Of a stretch of DNA of 64,000 bases, positions 50,163-63,700 are shown piece after piece (within the stretch, counting starts at the first letter, position 1; every line of letters begins with the position of its first letter). Source of the DNA: Clusia tigrina. Lineage: Eukaryota; Arthropoda; Insecta; Diptera; Clusiidae. The DNA lies in NCBI GenBank assembly GCA_920105625.2, contig OV050032.1:113382542-113446541 (forward strand). The letters are read 5' to 3'. Below the pieces are notes generated by a model, which was given only the letters and a program-made list of their open reading frames with translations, was not told where the DNA came from and did not search any database. The position numbers were made by a program, and so were the translations under genes.

Positions 50163-53100
50163 CTTTACGATACGTCCTACACCTATCAAAGTTTGCAACA
50201 TACAAATGCTTGTAACTTTCTACTGGAGCGTCATAAAACCTTGAAATCTTGTAACAATGAAGTACCCGAGCCTCTTGTCAATTTAACATATCGCTCAAAG
50301 CTATGCTACACTAGAGTCCCAAATCAAACACTGATAAAACTTCAAACGCCCCTAACTTCTTTAAGGTACGTCCTACACCTATCAAAGTTGGCAACATTCA
50401 AATGCTTGTAACTTTTTACTGGAGCGTCATAAAACCTTGACATTTTGTAACAATAAAGTACTCGAGCCTCTTGTCAATTTAAGCTATCGCTCATACGTAT
50501 TCTACCCTTGATTCCCAAATCAAACGCTGATAAAACTTCAAATGGCCCTATCTTCTATACGGAACGTCCTACACCTATCAAAGTTTGCAACATACAAATG
50601 CTTGTAACTTTTTACTGGAGCGACATAAAACCTTGAAATTTTGTAACAATAAAGTACTCGAGCCTCTTGTCAATTTAAGCTATCGCTCAAAGCTGTGCTA
50701 CCCTAGAGTCCCAAATCAAACACTGATAAAACTTCAAACGCCCCTAACTTCTTTACGATACGTCCTACACCTATCAAAGTTTGCAACATACAAATGCTTG
50801 TAACTTTCTACTGGAGCGTCATAAAACCTTGAAATCTTGTAACAATGAAGTACCCGAGCCTCTTGTCAATTTAACATATCGCTCAAAGCTATGCTACCCT
50901 AGAGTCCCAAATCAAACACTGATAAAACTTCAAACGCCCCTAACTTCTTTAAGTTACGTCCTACACCTATCAAAGTTTGCAGCATACAAATGCTTGTAAC
51001 TTTTTACTGGAGCGTCATAACACCTTGAAATTTTGTAACAATAAAGTACTCGAGCTTCTTGTCAATTTAGGACATCGCTCAAAGCTATGCTACCCTTGAG
51101 TCCCAAATCAAACACTGATAAAACTTCAAATGGCCCTAATTTCTATACGGTACGGTCTACACCTATCAAAGTTTGCAACATACAAATGCTTGTAACTTTT
51201 TACTGGAGCGTCATACAAACTTGACATTTTGTAACAATGAAGTACCCGAGCCTCTTGTCAATTTAAGCTATCGCTCAAAGCTATGCTACCCTTGAGTCCC
51301 AAATCAAACACTGATAAAACTTCAAATGGCCCTAACTTCTATACGGTACTTCCTACACCTATCAAAGTTTGCAGCATACAAATGCTTGTAACTTTTTACT
51401 GGAGCGTCATAAAACCTTGAAATTTTGTAACAATAAAGTACTCGAGCCTCTTGTCAATTTAGGACATCGCTCAAAGCTATGCTACCCTTGAGTCCCAAAT
51501 CAAACACTGATAAAGCTTCAAATGGCCCTAACTTCTATACGGTACGTCCTACACCTATCAAAGTTTGCAACATACAAATGCTTGTAACTTTTTACTGGAG
51601 CGTCATAAAACCTTGAAATTTTGTAACAATGAAGTACCCGAGCCTCTTGTCAATTTAAGCTATCGCTCAAAGCTATGCTACCCTAGAGTCCCAAATCAAA
51701 CACTGATAAAACTTCAAACGCCCCTAACTTCTTTACGATACGTCCTACACCTATCAAAGTTTGCAACATACAAATGCTTGTAACTTTCTACTGGAGCGTC
51801 ATAAAACCTTGAAATCTTGTAACAATGAAGTACCCGAGCCTCTTGTCAATTTAACATATCGCTCAAAGCTATGCTACCCTAGAATCCCAAATCAAACACT
51901 GATAAAACTTCAAACGCCCCTAACTTCTTTACGATACGTCCTACACCTATCAAAGTTGGCAACATTCAAATGCTTGTAACTTTTTACTGGAGCGTCATAA
52001 AACCTTGAAATTTTGTAACAATAAAGTACTCGAGCCTCTTGTCAATTTAGGACATCGCTCAAAGCTATGCTACCCTTGAGTCCCAAATCAAACACTGATA
52101 AAACTTCAAATGGCCCTAATTTCTATACGGTACGGTCTACACCTATCAAAGTTTGCAACATACAAATGCTTGTAACTTTTTTCTGGAGCGTCATAAAACC
52201 TTGACATTTTGTAACAATGAAGTACCCGAGCCTCTTGTCAATTTAAGCTATCGCTCAAAGCTATGCTACCCTAGAGTCCCAAATCAAACACTGATAAAAC
52301 TTCAAACGCCCCTAACTTCAATACGGTACGTCCTACACCTATCAAAGTTTGCAACATACAAATGCTTGCAACTTTCTAGTGGAACGTCATAAAAAAATTG
52401 AAATTTTGTAACAATAAAGTACTCGAGCCTCTTGTCTATTTAAGCTATCTCTCAAAGCTATGCTACCCTTGAGTCCCAAATCAAACACTGATAAAACTTC
52501 AAATGGCCCTAACTTCTATACGGTACTTCCTACATCTATCAAAGTTTGCAGCATACAAATGCTTGTAACTTTTTACTGGAGCGTCATAAAACCTTGAAAT
52601 TTTGTAACAATAAAGTACTCGAGCCTCTTGTCAATTTAGGACATCGCTCAAAGCTATGCTACCCTTGAGTCCCAAATCAAACACTGATAAAGCTTCAAAT
52701 GGCCCTAACTTCTATACGGTACGTCCTACACCTATCAAAGTTTGCAACATACAAATGCTTGTAACTTTTTACTGGAGCGTCATAAAACCTTGAAATTTTG
52801 TAACAATGAAGTACCCGAGCCTCTTGTCAATTTAAGCTATCGCTCAAAACTATGCTACCCTAGAGTCCCAAATCAAACACTGATAAAACTTCAAACGCCC
52901 CTAACTTCTTTACGATACGTCCTACACCTATCAAAGTTTGCAACATACAAATGCTTGTAACTTTCTACTGGAGCGTCATAAAACCTTGAAATCTTGTAAC
53001 AATGAAGTACCCGAGCCTCTTGTCAATTTAACATATCGCTCAAAGCTATGCTACCCTAGAATCCCAAATCAAACACTGATAAAACTTCAAACGCCCCTAA

Positions 53101-55445
53101 CTTCTTTAAGGTACGTCCTACACCTATCAAAGTTGGCAACATTCAAATGCTTGTAACTTTTTACTGGAGCGTCATAAAACCTTGACATTTTGTAACAATA
53201 AAGTACTCGAGCCTCTTGTCAATTTAAGCTATCGCTCAAAGCTATGCTACCCTTGAGTCCCAAATCAAACACTGATAAAACTTCAAATGGCCCTAACTTC
53301 TATACGGTACGTCCTACACCTATCAAAGTTTGCAGCATACAAATGCTTGTAACTTTTTACTGGAGCGTCATAAAACCTTGAAATTTTGTAACAATAAAGT
53401 ACTCGAGCCTCTTGTCAATTTAGGACATCGCTCAAAGCTATGCTACCCTTGAGTCCCAAATCAAACACTGATAAAATTTCAAATGGCCCTAATTTCTATA
53501 CGGTACGTCCTACACCTATCAAAGTTTGCAACATACAAATGCTTGTAACTTTTTACTGGAGCGTCATAAAACCTTGAAATTTTGCAACAATGAAGTACCC
53601 GAGCCTCTTGTCAATTTAAGCTATCGCTCAAAGTTATGCTACCCTAGAGTCCCAAATCAAACACTGATAAAACTTCAAACGCCCCTAACTTCTTTACGAT
53701 ACGTCCTACACCTATCAAAGTTTTCAACATACAAATGCTTGTAACTTTCTACTGGAGCGTCATAAAACCTTGAAATCTTGTAACAATGAAGTACCCGAGC
53801 CTCTTGTCAATTTAACATACCGCTCAAAGCTATGCTACCCTAGAGTCCCAAATCAAACACTGATAAAACTTCAAACGCCCCTAACTTCTTTAAGGTACGT
53901 CCTACACCTATCAAAGTTGGCAACATTCAAATGCTTGTAACTTTTTACTGGAGCGTCATAAAACCTTGACATTTTGTAACAATAAAGTACTCGAGCCTCT
54001 TGTCAATTTAAGCTATCGCTCATAGCTATGCTACCCTTGAGTCCCAAATCAAACACTGATAAAACTTCAAATGGCCCTAACTTCTATACGGTACGTCCTA
54101 CACCTATCAAAGTTTGCAACATACAAATGCTTGTATCTTTTTACTGGAGCGTCATAAAACCTTGAAATTTTGTAACAATAAAGTACTCGAGCCTCTTGTC
54201 AATTTAAGCTATCGCTCAAAGCTATGCTACCCTTGAGTCCCAAATCAAACACTGATAAAACTTCAAATGTCCCTAACTTCTATACGGTTTATCCTACACC
54301 TATCAAAGTTTGAAACATACAAATGCTTGTAACTTTTTACTGGAGCGCCATAAAAACTTGAAATTTTGTAACAATAAAGTACTCGAGCCTCTTGTCAATT
54401 TAAGCCATCGCTCAAAGCTATGCTACCCTTGAGTCTCAAATCAAACACTGATAAAACTTCAAATGGCCCTAACTTCTATAGGGTACGTCCTACACCTATC
54501 AAAGTTTGCAATATACAAATGCTTGTAACTTGTTACTGGAGCGTCATAAAACCTTGAAATTTTGTAACAATGAAGTACCCGAGCCTCTTGTCAATTTAAC
54601 ATATCGCTCAAAGCTATGCTACCCTAGAGCACCAAATCAAACACTGATACAACTTCAAACGCCCCTAACTTCTTTAAGGTACGTCCTACACCTATCAAAG
54701 TTGGCAACATTCAAATGCTTGTAACTTTTTACTGGAGCGTCATAAAACCTTGACATTTTGTAACAATAAAGTACTCGAGCCTCTTGTGAATTTAAGCTAT
54801 CGCTCTTAGGTATGCTACCCTTGAGTCCCAAATCAAACGCTGATAAAACTTCAAATGGCCCTATCTTCTATACGGAACGTCCTACACCTATCAAAGTTTG
54901 CAACATACAAATGCTTGTAACTTTTTACTGGAGCGACATAAAACCTTGAAATTTTGTAACAATAAAGTACTCGAGCCTGTTGTCAATTTAAGCTATCGCT
55001 CAAAGCTATGCTACCCTTGAGTCCCAAATCAAACACTGATAAAACTTCAAATGGCCCTAACTTCTATACGGTACGTCCTACACCTATCAAAGTTTGCAGC
55101 ATACAAATGCTTGTAACTTTTTACTGGAGCGTTGAAATTTTGTAACAATAAAGTACTCGAGCCTCTTGTCAATTTAGGACATCGCTCAAAGCTATGCTAC
55201 CCTTGAGTCCCAAATCAAACACTGATAAAACTTCAAATGGCCCTAATTTCTATACGGTACGTCCTACACCTATCAAAGTTTGTAACATACAAATGCTTGT
55301 AACTTTTTACTGGAGCGTCATAAAACCTTGAAATTTTGTAACAATGAAGTACCCGAGCCTCTTGTCAATTTAAGCTATCGCTCAAAGCTGTGCTACCCTA
55401 GAGTCCCAAAGCAAACACTGATAAAACTTCAAACGCCCCTAACTT
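50163..55445 (+). repeat. 27-monomer HOR, copy 1
   Basis: 5283 bp, 27 monomers, starting with an A unit. It repeats at 55446. Shared rare marks in both copies: CATACGTATTCTACC, TACGGTACGGTCTAC, GTCATACAAACTTGAC, GTACTTCCTACATC, CATAAAAAAATTG (a 1-bp insertion), CTAGAATCCC, GGTTTATCCTAC, GAGCACCAAATC, and a 10-bp deletion giving GGAGCGTTGAAATT. Internally, D-A-B/C-E-F-C (51535-52711) is partly repeated by the D-A-B-C units that follow, a smaller nested period of about 6 monomers. Confidence 0.87.
55131..55132 (+). other. 10-bp deletion in a C monomer (first instance)
   Basis: GGAGCG joins directly to TTGAAATTTTG; the ten bases TCATAAAACC are missing. The identical deletion lies at 60413/60414 in the next 27-mer copy, 5282 bp away, so it predates that duplication. 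It is the largest indel within a monomer in the window. Confidence 0.85.
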
Positions 55446-58400
55446 CTTTACGATACGTCCTACACCTATAAAAGTTTGCAACATACAAATGCTTGTAACT
55501 TTCTACTGGAGCGTCATAAAACCTTGAAATCTTGTAACAATGAAGTACCCGAGCCTCTTGTCAATTTAACATATCGCTCAAAGCTATGCTACCCTAGAGT
55601 CCCAAATCAAACACTGATAAAACTTCAAACGCCCCTAACTTCTTTAAGGTACGTCCTACACCTATCAAAGTTGGCAACATTCAAATGCTTGTAACTTTTT
55701 ACTGGAGCGTCATAAAACCTTGACATTTTGTAACAATAAAGTACTCGAGCCTCTTGTCAATTTAAGCTATCGCTCATACGTATTCTACCCTTGATTCCCA
55801 AATCAAACGCTGATAAAACTTCAAATGGCCCTATCTTCTATACGGAACGTCCTACACCTATCAAAGTTTGCAACATACAAATGCTTGTAACTTTTTACTG
55901 GAGCGACATAAAACCTTGAAATTTTGTAACAATAAAGTACTCGAGCCTCTTGTCAATTTAAGCTATCGCTCAAAGCTGTGCTACTCTAGAGTCCCAAATC
56001 AAACACTGATAAAACTTCAAACGCCCCTAACTTCTTTACGATACGTCCTACACCTATCAAAGTTTGCAACATACAAATGCTTGTAACTTTCTACTGGAGC
56101 GTCATAAAACCTTGAAATCTTGTAACAATGAAGTACCCGAGCCTCTTGTCAATTTAACATATCGCTCAAAGCTATGCTACCCTAGAGTCCCAAATCAAAC
56201 ACTGATAAAACTTCAAACGCCCCTAACTTCTTTAAGTTACGTCCTACACCTATCATAGTTTGCAGCATACAAATGATTGTAACTTTTTACTGGAGCGTCA
56301 TAACACCTTGAAATTTTGTAACAATAAAGTACTCGAGCTTCTTGTCAATTTAGGACATCGCTCAAAGCTATGCTACCCTTGAGTCCCAAATCAAACACTG
56401 ATAAAACTTCAAATGGCCCTAATTTCTATACGGTACGGTCTACACCTATCAAAGTTTGCAACATACAAATGCTTGTAACTTTTTACTGGAGCGTCATACA
56501 AACTTGACATTTTGTAACAATGAAGTAACCGAGCCTCTTGTCAATTTAAGCTATCGCTCAAAGCTATGCTACCCTTGAGTCCCAAATCAAACACTGATAA
56601 AACTTCAAATGGCCCTAACTTCTATACGGTACTTCCTACACCTATCAAAGTTTGCAGCATACAAATGCTTGTAACTTTTTACTGGAGCGTCATAAAACCT
56701 TGAAATTTTGTAACAATAAAGTACTCGAGCCTCTTGTCAATTTAGGACATCGCTCAAAGCTATGCTACCCTTGAGTCCCAAATCAAACACTGATAAAGCT
56801 TCAAATGGCCCTAACTTCTATACGGTACGTCCTACACCTATCAAAGTTTGCAACATACAAATGCTTGTAACTTTTTACTGGAGCGTCATAAAACCTTGAA
56901 ATTTTGTAACAATGAAGTACCCGAGCCTCTTGTCAATTTAAGCTATCGCTCAAAGCTATGCTACCCTAGAGTCCCAAATCAAACACTGATAAAACTTCAA
57001 ACGCCCCTAACTTCTTTACGATACGTCCTACACCTATCAAAGTTTGCAACATACAAATGCTTGTAACTTTCTACTGGAGCGTCATAAAACCTTGAAATCT
57101 TGTAACAATGAAGTACCCGAGCCTCTTGTCAATTTAACATATCGCTCAAAGCTATGCTACCCTAGAATCCCAAATCAAACACTGATAAAACTTCAAACGC
57201 CCCTAACTTCTTTACGATACGTCCTACACCTATCAAAGTTGGCAACATTCAAATGCTTGTAACTTTTTACTGGAGCGTCATAAAACCTTGAAATTTTGTA
57301 ACAATAAAGTACTCGAGCCTCTTGTCAATTTAGGACATCGCTCAAAGCTATGCTACCCTTGAGTCCCAAATCAAACACTGATAAAACTTCAAATGGCCCT
57401 AATTTCTATACGGTACGGTCTACACCTATCAAAGTTTGCAACATACAAATGCTTGTAACTTTTTTCTGGAGCGTCATAAAACCTTGACATTTTGTAACAA
57501 TGAAGTACCCGAGCCTCTTGTCAATTTAAGCTATCGCTCAAAGCTATGCTACCCTAGAGTCCCAAATCAAACACTGATAAAACTTCAAACGCCCCTAACT
57601 TCAATACGGTACGTCCTACACCTATCAAAGTTTGCAACATACAAATGCTTGCAACTTTCTAGTGGAACGTCATAAAAAAATTGAAATTTTGTAACAATAA
57701 AGTACTCGAGCCTCTTGTCTATTTAAGCTATCGCTCAAAGCTATGCTACCCTTGAGTCCCAAATCAAACACTGATAAAACTTCAAATGGCCCTAACTTCT
57801 ATACGGTACTTCCTACATCTATCAAAGTTTGCAGCATACAAATGCTTGTAACTTTTTACTGGAGCGTCATAAAACCTTGAAATTTTGTAACAATAAAGTA
57901 CTCGAGCCTCTTGTCAATTTAGGACATCGCTCAAAGCTATGCTACCCTTGAGTCCCAAATCAAACACTGATAAAGCTTCAAATGGCCCTAACTTCTATAC
58001 GGTACGTCCTACACCTATCAAAGTTTGCAACATACAAATGCTTGTAACTTTTTACTGGAGCGTCATAAAACCTTGAAATTTTGTAACAATGAAGTACCCG
58101 AGCCTCTTGTCAATTTAAGCTATCGCTCAAAACTATGCTACCCTAGAGTCCCAAATCAAACACTGATAAAACTTCAAACGCCCCTAACTTCTTTACGATA
58201 CGTCCTACACCTATCAAAGTTTGCAACATACAAATGCTTGTAACTTTCTACTGGAGCGTCATAAAACCTTGAAATCTTGTAACAATGAAGTACCCGAGCC
58301 TCTTGTCAATTTAACATATCGCTCAAAGCTATGCTACCCTAGAATCCCAAATCAAACACTGATAAAACTTCAAACGCCCCTAACTTCTTTAAGGTACGTC

Positions 58401-60727
58401 CTACACCTATCAAAGTTGGCAACATTCAAATGCTTGTAACTTTTTACTGGAGCGTCATAAAACCTTGACATTTTGTAACAATAAAGTACTCGAGCCTCTT
58501 GTCAATTTAAGCTATCGCTCATAGCTATGCTACCCTTGAGTCCCAAATCAAACACTGATAAAACTTCAAATGGCCCTAACTTCTATACGGTACGTCCTAC
58601 ACCTATCAAAGTTTGCAGCATACAAATGCTTGTAACTTTTTACTGGAGCGTCATAAAACCTTGAAATTTTGTAACAATAAAGTACTCGAGCCTCTTGTCA
58701 ATTTAGGACATCGCTCAAAGCTATGCTACCCTTGAGTCCCAAATCAAACACTGATAAAATTTCAAATGGCCCTAATTTCTATACGGTACGTCCTACACCT
58801 ATCAAAGTTTGCAACATACAAATGCTTGTAACTTTTTACTGGAGCGTCATAAAACCTTGAAATTTTGCAACAATGAAGTACCCGAGCCTCTTGTCAATTT
58901 AAGCTATCTCTCAAAGCTATGCTACCCTAGAGTCCCAAATCAAACACTGATAAAACTTCAAACGCCCCTAACTTCTTTACGATACGTCCTACACCTATCA
59001 AAGTTTTCAACATACAAATGCTTGTAACTTTCTACTGGAGCGTCATAAAACCTTGAAATCTTGTAACAATGAAGTACCCGAGCCTCTTGTCAATTTAACA
59101 TACCGCTCAAAGCTATGCTACCCTAGAGTCCCAAATCAAACACTGATAAAACTTCAAACGCCCCTAACTTCTTTAAGGTACGTCCTACACCTATCAAAGT
59201 TGGCAACATTCAAATGCTTGTAACTTTTTACTGGAGCGTCATAAAACCTTGACATTTTGTAACAATAAAGTACTCGAGCCTCTTGTCAATTTAAGCTATC
59301 GCTCATAGCTATGCTACCCTTGAGTCCCAAATCAAACACTGATAAAAATCAAATGGCCCTAACTTCTATACGGTACGTCCTACACCTATCAAAGTTTGCA
59401 ACATACAAATGCTTGTATCTTTTTACTGGAGCGTCATAAAACCTTGAAATTTTGTAACAATAAAGTACTCGAGCCTCTTGTCAATTTAAGCTATCGCTCA
59501 AAGCTATGCTACCCTTGAGTCCCAAATCAAACACTGATAAAACTTCAAATGTCCCTAACTTCTATACGGTTTATCCTACACCTATCAAAGTTTGAAACAT
59601 ACAAATGCTTGTAACTTTTTACTGGAGCGCCATAAAAACTTGAAATTTTGTAACAATAAAGTACTCGAGCCTCTTGTCAATTTAAGCCATCGCTCAAAGC
59701 TATGCTACCCTTGAGTCTCAAATCAAACACTGATAAAACTTCAAATGGCCCTAACTTCTATAGGGTACGTCCTACACCTATCAAAGTTTGCAATATACAA
59801 ATGCTTGTAACTTGTTACTGGAGCGTCATAAAACCTTGAAATTTTGTAACAATGAAGTACCCGAGCCTCTTGTCAATTTAACATATCGCTCAAAGCTATG
59901 CTACCCTAGAGCACCAAATCAAACACTGATACAACTTCAAACGCCCCTAACTTCTTTAAGGTACGTCCTACACCTATCAAAGTTGGCAACATTCAAATGC
60001 TTGTAACTTTTTACTGGAGCGTCATAAAACCTTGACATTTTGTAACAATAAAGTACTCGAGCCTCTTGTGAATTTAAGCTATCGCTCTTAGGTATGCTAC
60101 CCTTGAGTCCCAAATCAAACGCTGATAAAACTTCAAATGGCCCTATCTTCTATACGGAACGTCCTACACCTATCAAAGTTTGAAACATACAAATGCTTGT
60201 AACTTTTTACTGGAGCGACATAAAACCTTGAAATTTTGTAACAATAAAGTACTCGAGCCTGTTGTCAATTTAAGCTATCGCTCAAAGCTATGCTACCCTT
60301 GAGTCCCAAATCAAACACTGATAAAACTTCAAATGGCCCTAACTTCTATACGGTACGTCCTACACCTATCAAAGTTTGCAGCATACAAATGCTTGTAACT
60401 TTTTACTGGAGCGTTGAAATTTTGTAACAATAAAGTACTCGAGCCTCTTGTCAATTTAGGACATCGCTCAAAGCTATGCTACCCTTGAGTCCCAAATCAA
60501 ACACTGATAAAACTTCAAATGGCCCTAATTTCTATACGGTACGTCCTACACCTATCAAAGTTTGTAACATACAAATGCTTGTAACTTTTTACTGGAGCGT
60601 CATAAAACCTTGAAATTTTGTAACAATGAAGTACCCGAGCCTCTTGTCAATTTAAGCTATCGCTCAAAGCTGTGCTACCCTAGAGTCCCAAAGCAAACAC
60701 TGATAAAACTTCAAACGCCCCTAACTT
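55446..60727 (+). repeat. 27-monomer HOR, copy 2
   Basis: 5282 bp, tandem with copy 1. Own changes include GAAGTAACCGAG (about 56524), ATCATAGTTTGCAGC with AAATGATTG (about 56253-56277), CTATCTCTCAAAG (about 58914), GATAAAAATC with a 1-bp loss (about 59343) and GAAACATAC (about 60181). These are few for more than 5 kb, so the duplication looks young compared with the blocks in the first 16 kb. Confidence 0.87.
60413..60414 (+). other. 10-bp deletion in a C monomer (second instance)
   Basis: Same junction as at 55131/55132, in the second 27-mer copy. The corresponding place in the third copy lies beyond the window. Confidence 0.85.
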
Positions 60728-63700
60728 CTTTACGATACGTCCTACACCTATAAAAGTTTGCAACATACAAATGCTTGTAACTTTCTACTGGAGCGTCATA
60801 AAACCTTGAAATCTTGTAACAATGAAGTACCCGAGCCTCTTGTCAATTTAACATATCGCTCAAAGCTATGCTACCCTAGAGTCCCAAATCAAACACTGAT
60901 AAAACTTCAAACGCCCCTAACTTCTTTAAGGTACGTCCTACACCTATCAAAGTTGGCAACATTCAAATGCTTGTAACTTTTTACTGGAGCGTCATAAAAC
61001 CTTGACATTTTGTAACAATAAAGTACTCGAGCCTCTTGTCAATTTAAGCTATCGCTCATACGTATTCTACCCTTGATTCCCAAATCAAACGCTGATAAAA
61101 CTTCAAATGGCCCTATCTTCTATACGGAACGTCCTACACCTATCAAAGTTTGCAACATACAAATGCTTGTAACTTTTTACTGGAGCGACATAAAACCTTG
61201 AAATTTTGTAACAATAAAGTACTCGAGCCTCTTGTCAATTTAAGCTATCGCTCAAAGCTGTGCTACCCTAGAGTCCCAAATCAAACACTGATAAAACTTC
61301 AAACGCCCCTAACTTCTTTACGATACGTCCTACACCTATCAAAGTTTGCAACATACAAATGCTTGTAACTTTCTACTGGAGCGTCATAAAACCTTGAAAT
61401 CTTGTAACAATGAAGTACCCGAGCCTCTTGTCAATTTAACATATCGCTCAAAGCTATGCTACCCTAGAGTCCCAAATCTAACACTGATAAAACTTCAAAC
61501 GCCCCTAACTTCTTTAAGTTACGTCCTACACCTATCAAAGTTTGCAGCATACAAATGCTTGTAACTTTTTACTGGAGCGTCATAAAACCTTGAAATTTTG
61601 TAACAATAAAGTACTCGAGCTTCTTGTCAATTTAGGACATCGCTCAAAGCTATGCTACCCTTGAGTCCCAAATCAAACACTGATAAAACTTCAAATGGCC
61701 CTAATTTCTATACGGTACGGTCTACACCTATCAAAGTTTGCAACATACAAATGCTTGTAACTTTTTACTGGAGCGTCATACAAACTTGACATTTTGTAAC
61801 AATGAAGTACCCGAGCCTCTTGTCAATTTAAGCTATCGCTCAAAGCTATGCTACCCTAGAGTCCCAAATCAAACACTGATAAAACTTCAAACGCCCCTAA
61901 CTTCAATACGGTACGTCCTACACCTATCAAAGTTTGCAACATACAAATGCTTGCAACTTTCTAGTGGAACGTCATAAAAAATTGAAATTTTGTAATAATA
62001 AAGTACTCGAGCCTCTTGTCTATTTAAGCTATCGCTCAAAGCTATGCTACCCTTGAGTCCCAAATCAAACACTGATAAAACTTCAAATGGCCCTAACTTC
62101 TATACGGTACTTCCTACACCTATCAAAGTTTGCAGCATACAAATGCTTGTAACTTTTTACTGGAGCGTCATAAAACCTTGAAATTTTGTAACAATAAAGT
62201 ACTCGAGCCTCTTGTCAATTTAGGACATCGCTCAAAGCTATGCTACCCTTGAGTCCCAAATCAAACACTGATAAAGCTTCAAATGGCCCTAACTTCTATA
62301 CGGTACGTCCTACACCTATCAAAGTTTGCAACATACAAATGCTTGTAACTTTTTACTGGAGCGTCATCAAACCTTGAAATTTTGTAACAATGAAGTACCC
62401 GAGCCTCTTGTCAATTTAAGCTATCGCTCAAAGCTATGCTACCCTAGAGTCCCAAATCAAACACTGATAAAACTTCAAACGCCCCTAACTTCTTTACGAT
62501 ACGTCCTACACCTATCAAAGTTTGCAACATACAAATGCTTGTAACTTTCTACTGGAGCGTCATAAAACCTTGAAATCTTGTAACAATGAAGTACCCGAGC
62601 CTCTTGTCAATTTAACATATCGCTCAAAGCTATGCTACCCTAGAATCCCAAATCAAACACTGATAAAACTTCAAACGCCCCTAACTTCTTTAAGGTACGT
62701 CCTACACCTATCAAAGTTGGCAACATTCAAATGCTTGTAACTTTTTACTGAAGCGTCATAAAACCTTGAAATTTTGTAACAATGAAGTACCCGAGCCTCT
62801 TGTCAATTTAAGCTATCGCTCAAAGCTATGCTACCCTAGAGTCCCAAATCAAACACTGATAAAACTTCAAACGCCCCTAACTTCTTTACGATACGTCCTA
62901 CACCTATCAAAGTTTGCAACATACAAATGCTTGTAACTTTCTACTGGAGCGTCATAAAACCTTGAAATTTTGTAACAATAAAGTACTCGAGCCTCTTGTC
63001 AATTTAGGACATCGCTCAAAGCTATGCTACCCTTGAGTCCCAAATCAAACACTGATAAAACTTCAAATGGCCCTAATTTCTATACGGTACGGTCTACACC
63101 TATCAAAGTTTGCAACATACAAATGCTTGTAACTTTTTACTGGAGCGTCATAAAATCTTGACATTTTGTAACAATGAAGTACCCGAGCCTCTTGTCAATT
63201 TAAGCTATCGCTCAAAGCTATGCTACCCTAGAGTCCCAAATCAAACACTGATAAAACTTCAAACGCCCCTAACTTCAATACGGTACGTCCTACACCTATC
63301 AAAGTTTGCAACATACAAATGCTTGCAACTTTCTAGTGGAACGTCATAAAAAAATTGAAATTTTGTAACAATAAAGTACTCGAGCCTCTTGTCTATTTAA
63401 GCTATCGCTCAAAGCTATGCTACCCTTGAGTCCCAAATCAAACACTGATAAAACTTCAAATGGCCCTAACTTCTATACGGTACTTCCTACATCTATCAAA
63501 GTTTGCAGCATACAAATGCTTGTAACTTTTTACTGGAGCGTCATAAAACCTTGAAATTTTGTAACAATAAAGTACTCGAGCCTCTTGTCAATTTAGGACA
63601 TCGCTCAAAGCTATGCTACCCTTGAGTCCCAAATCAAACACTGATAAAGCTTCAAATGGCCCTAACTTCTATACGGTACGTCCTACACCTATCAAAGTTT

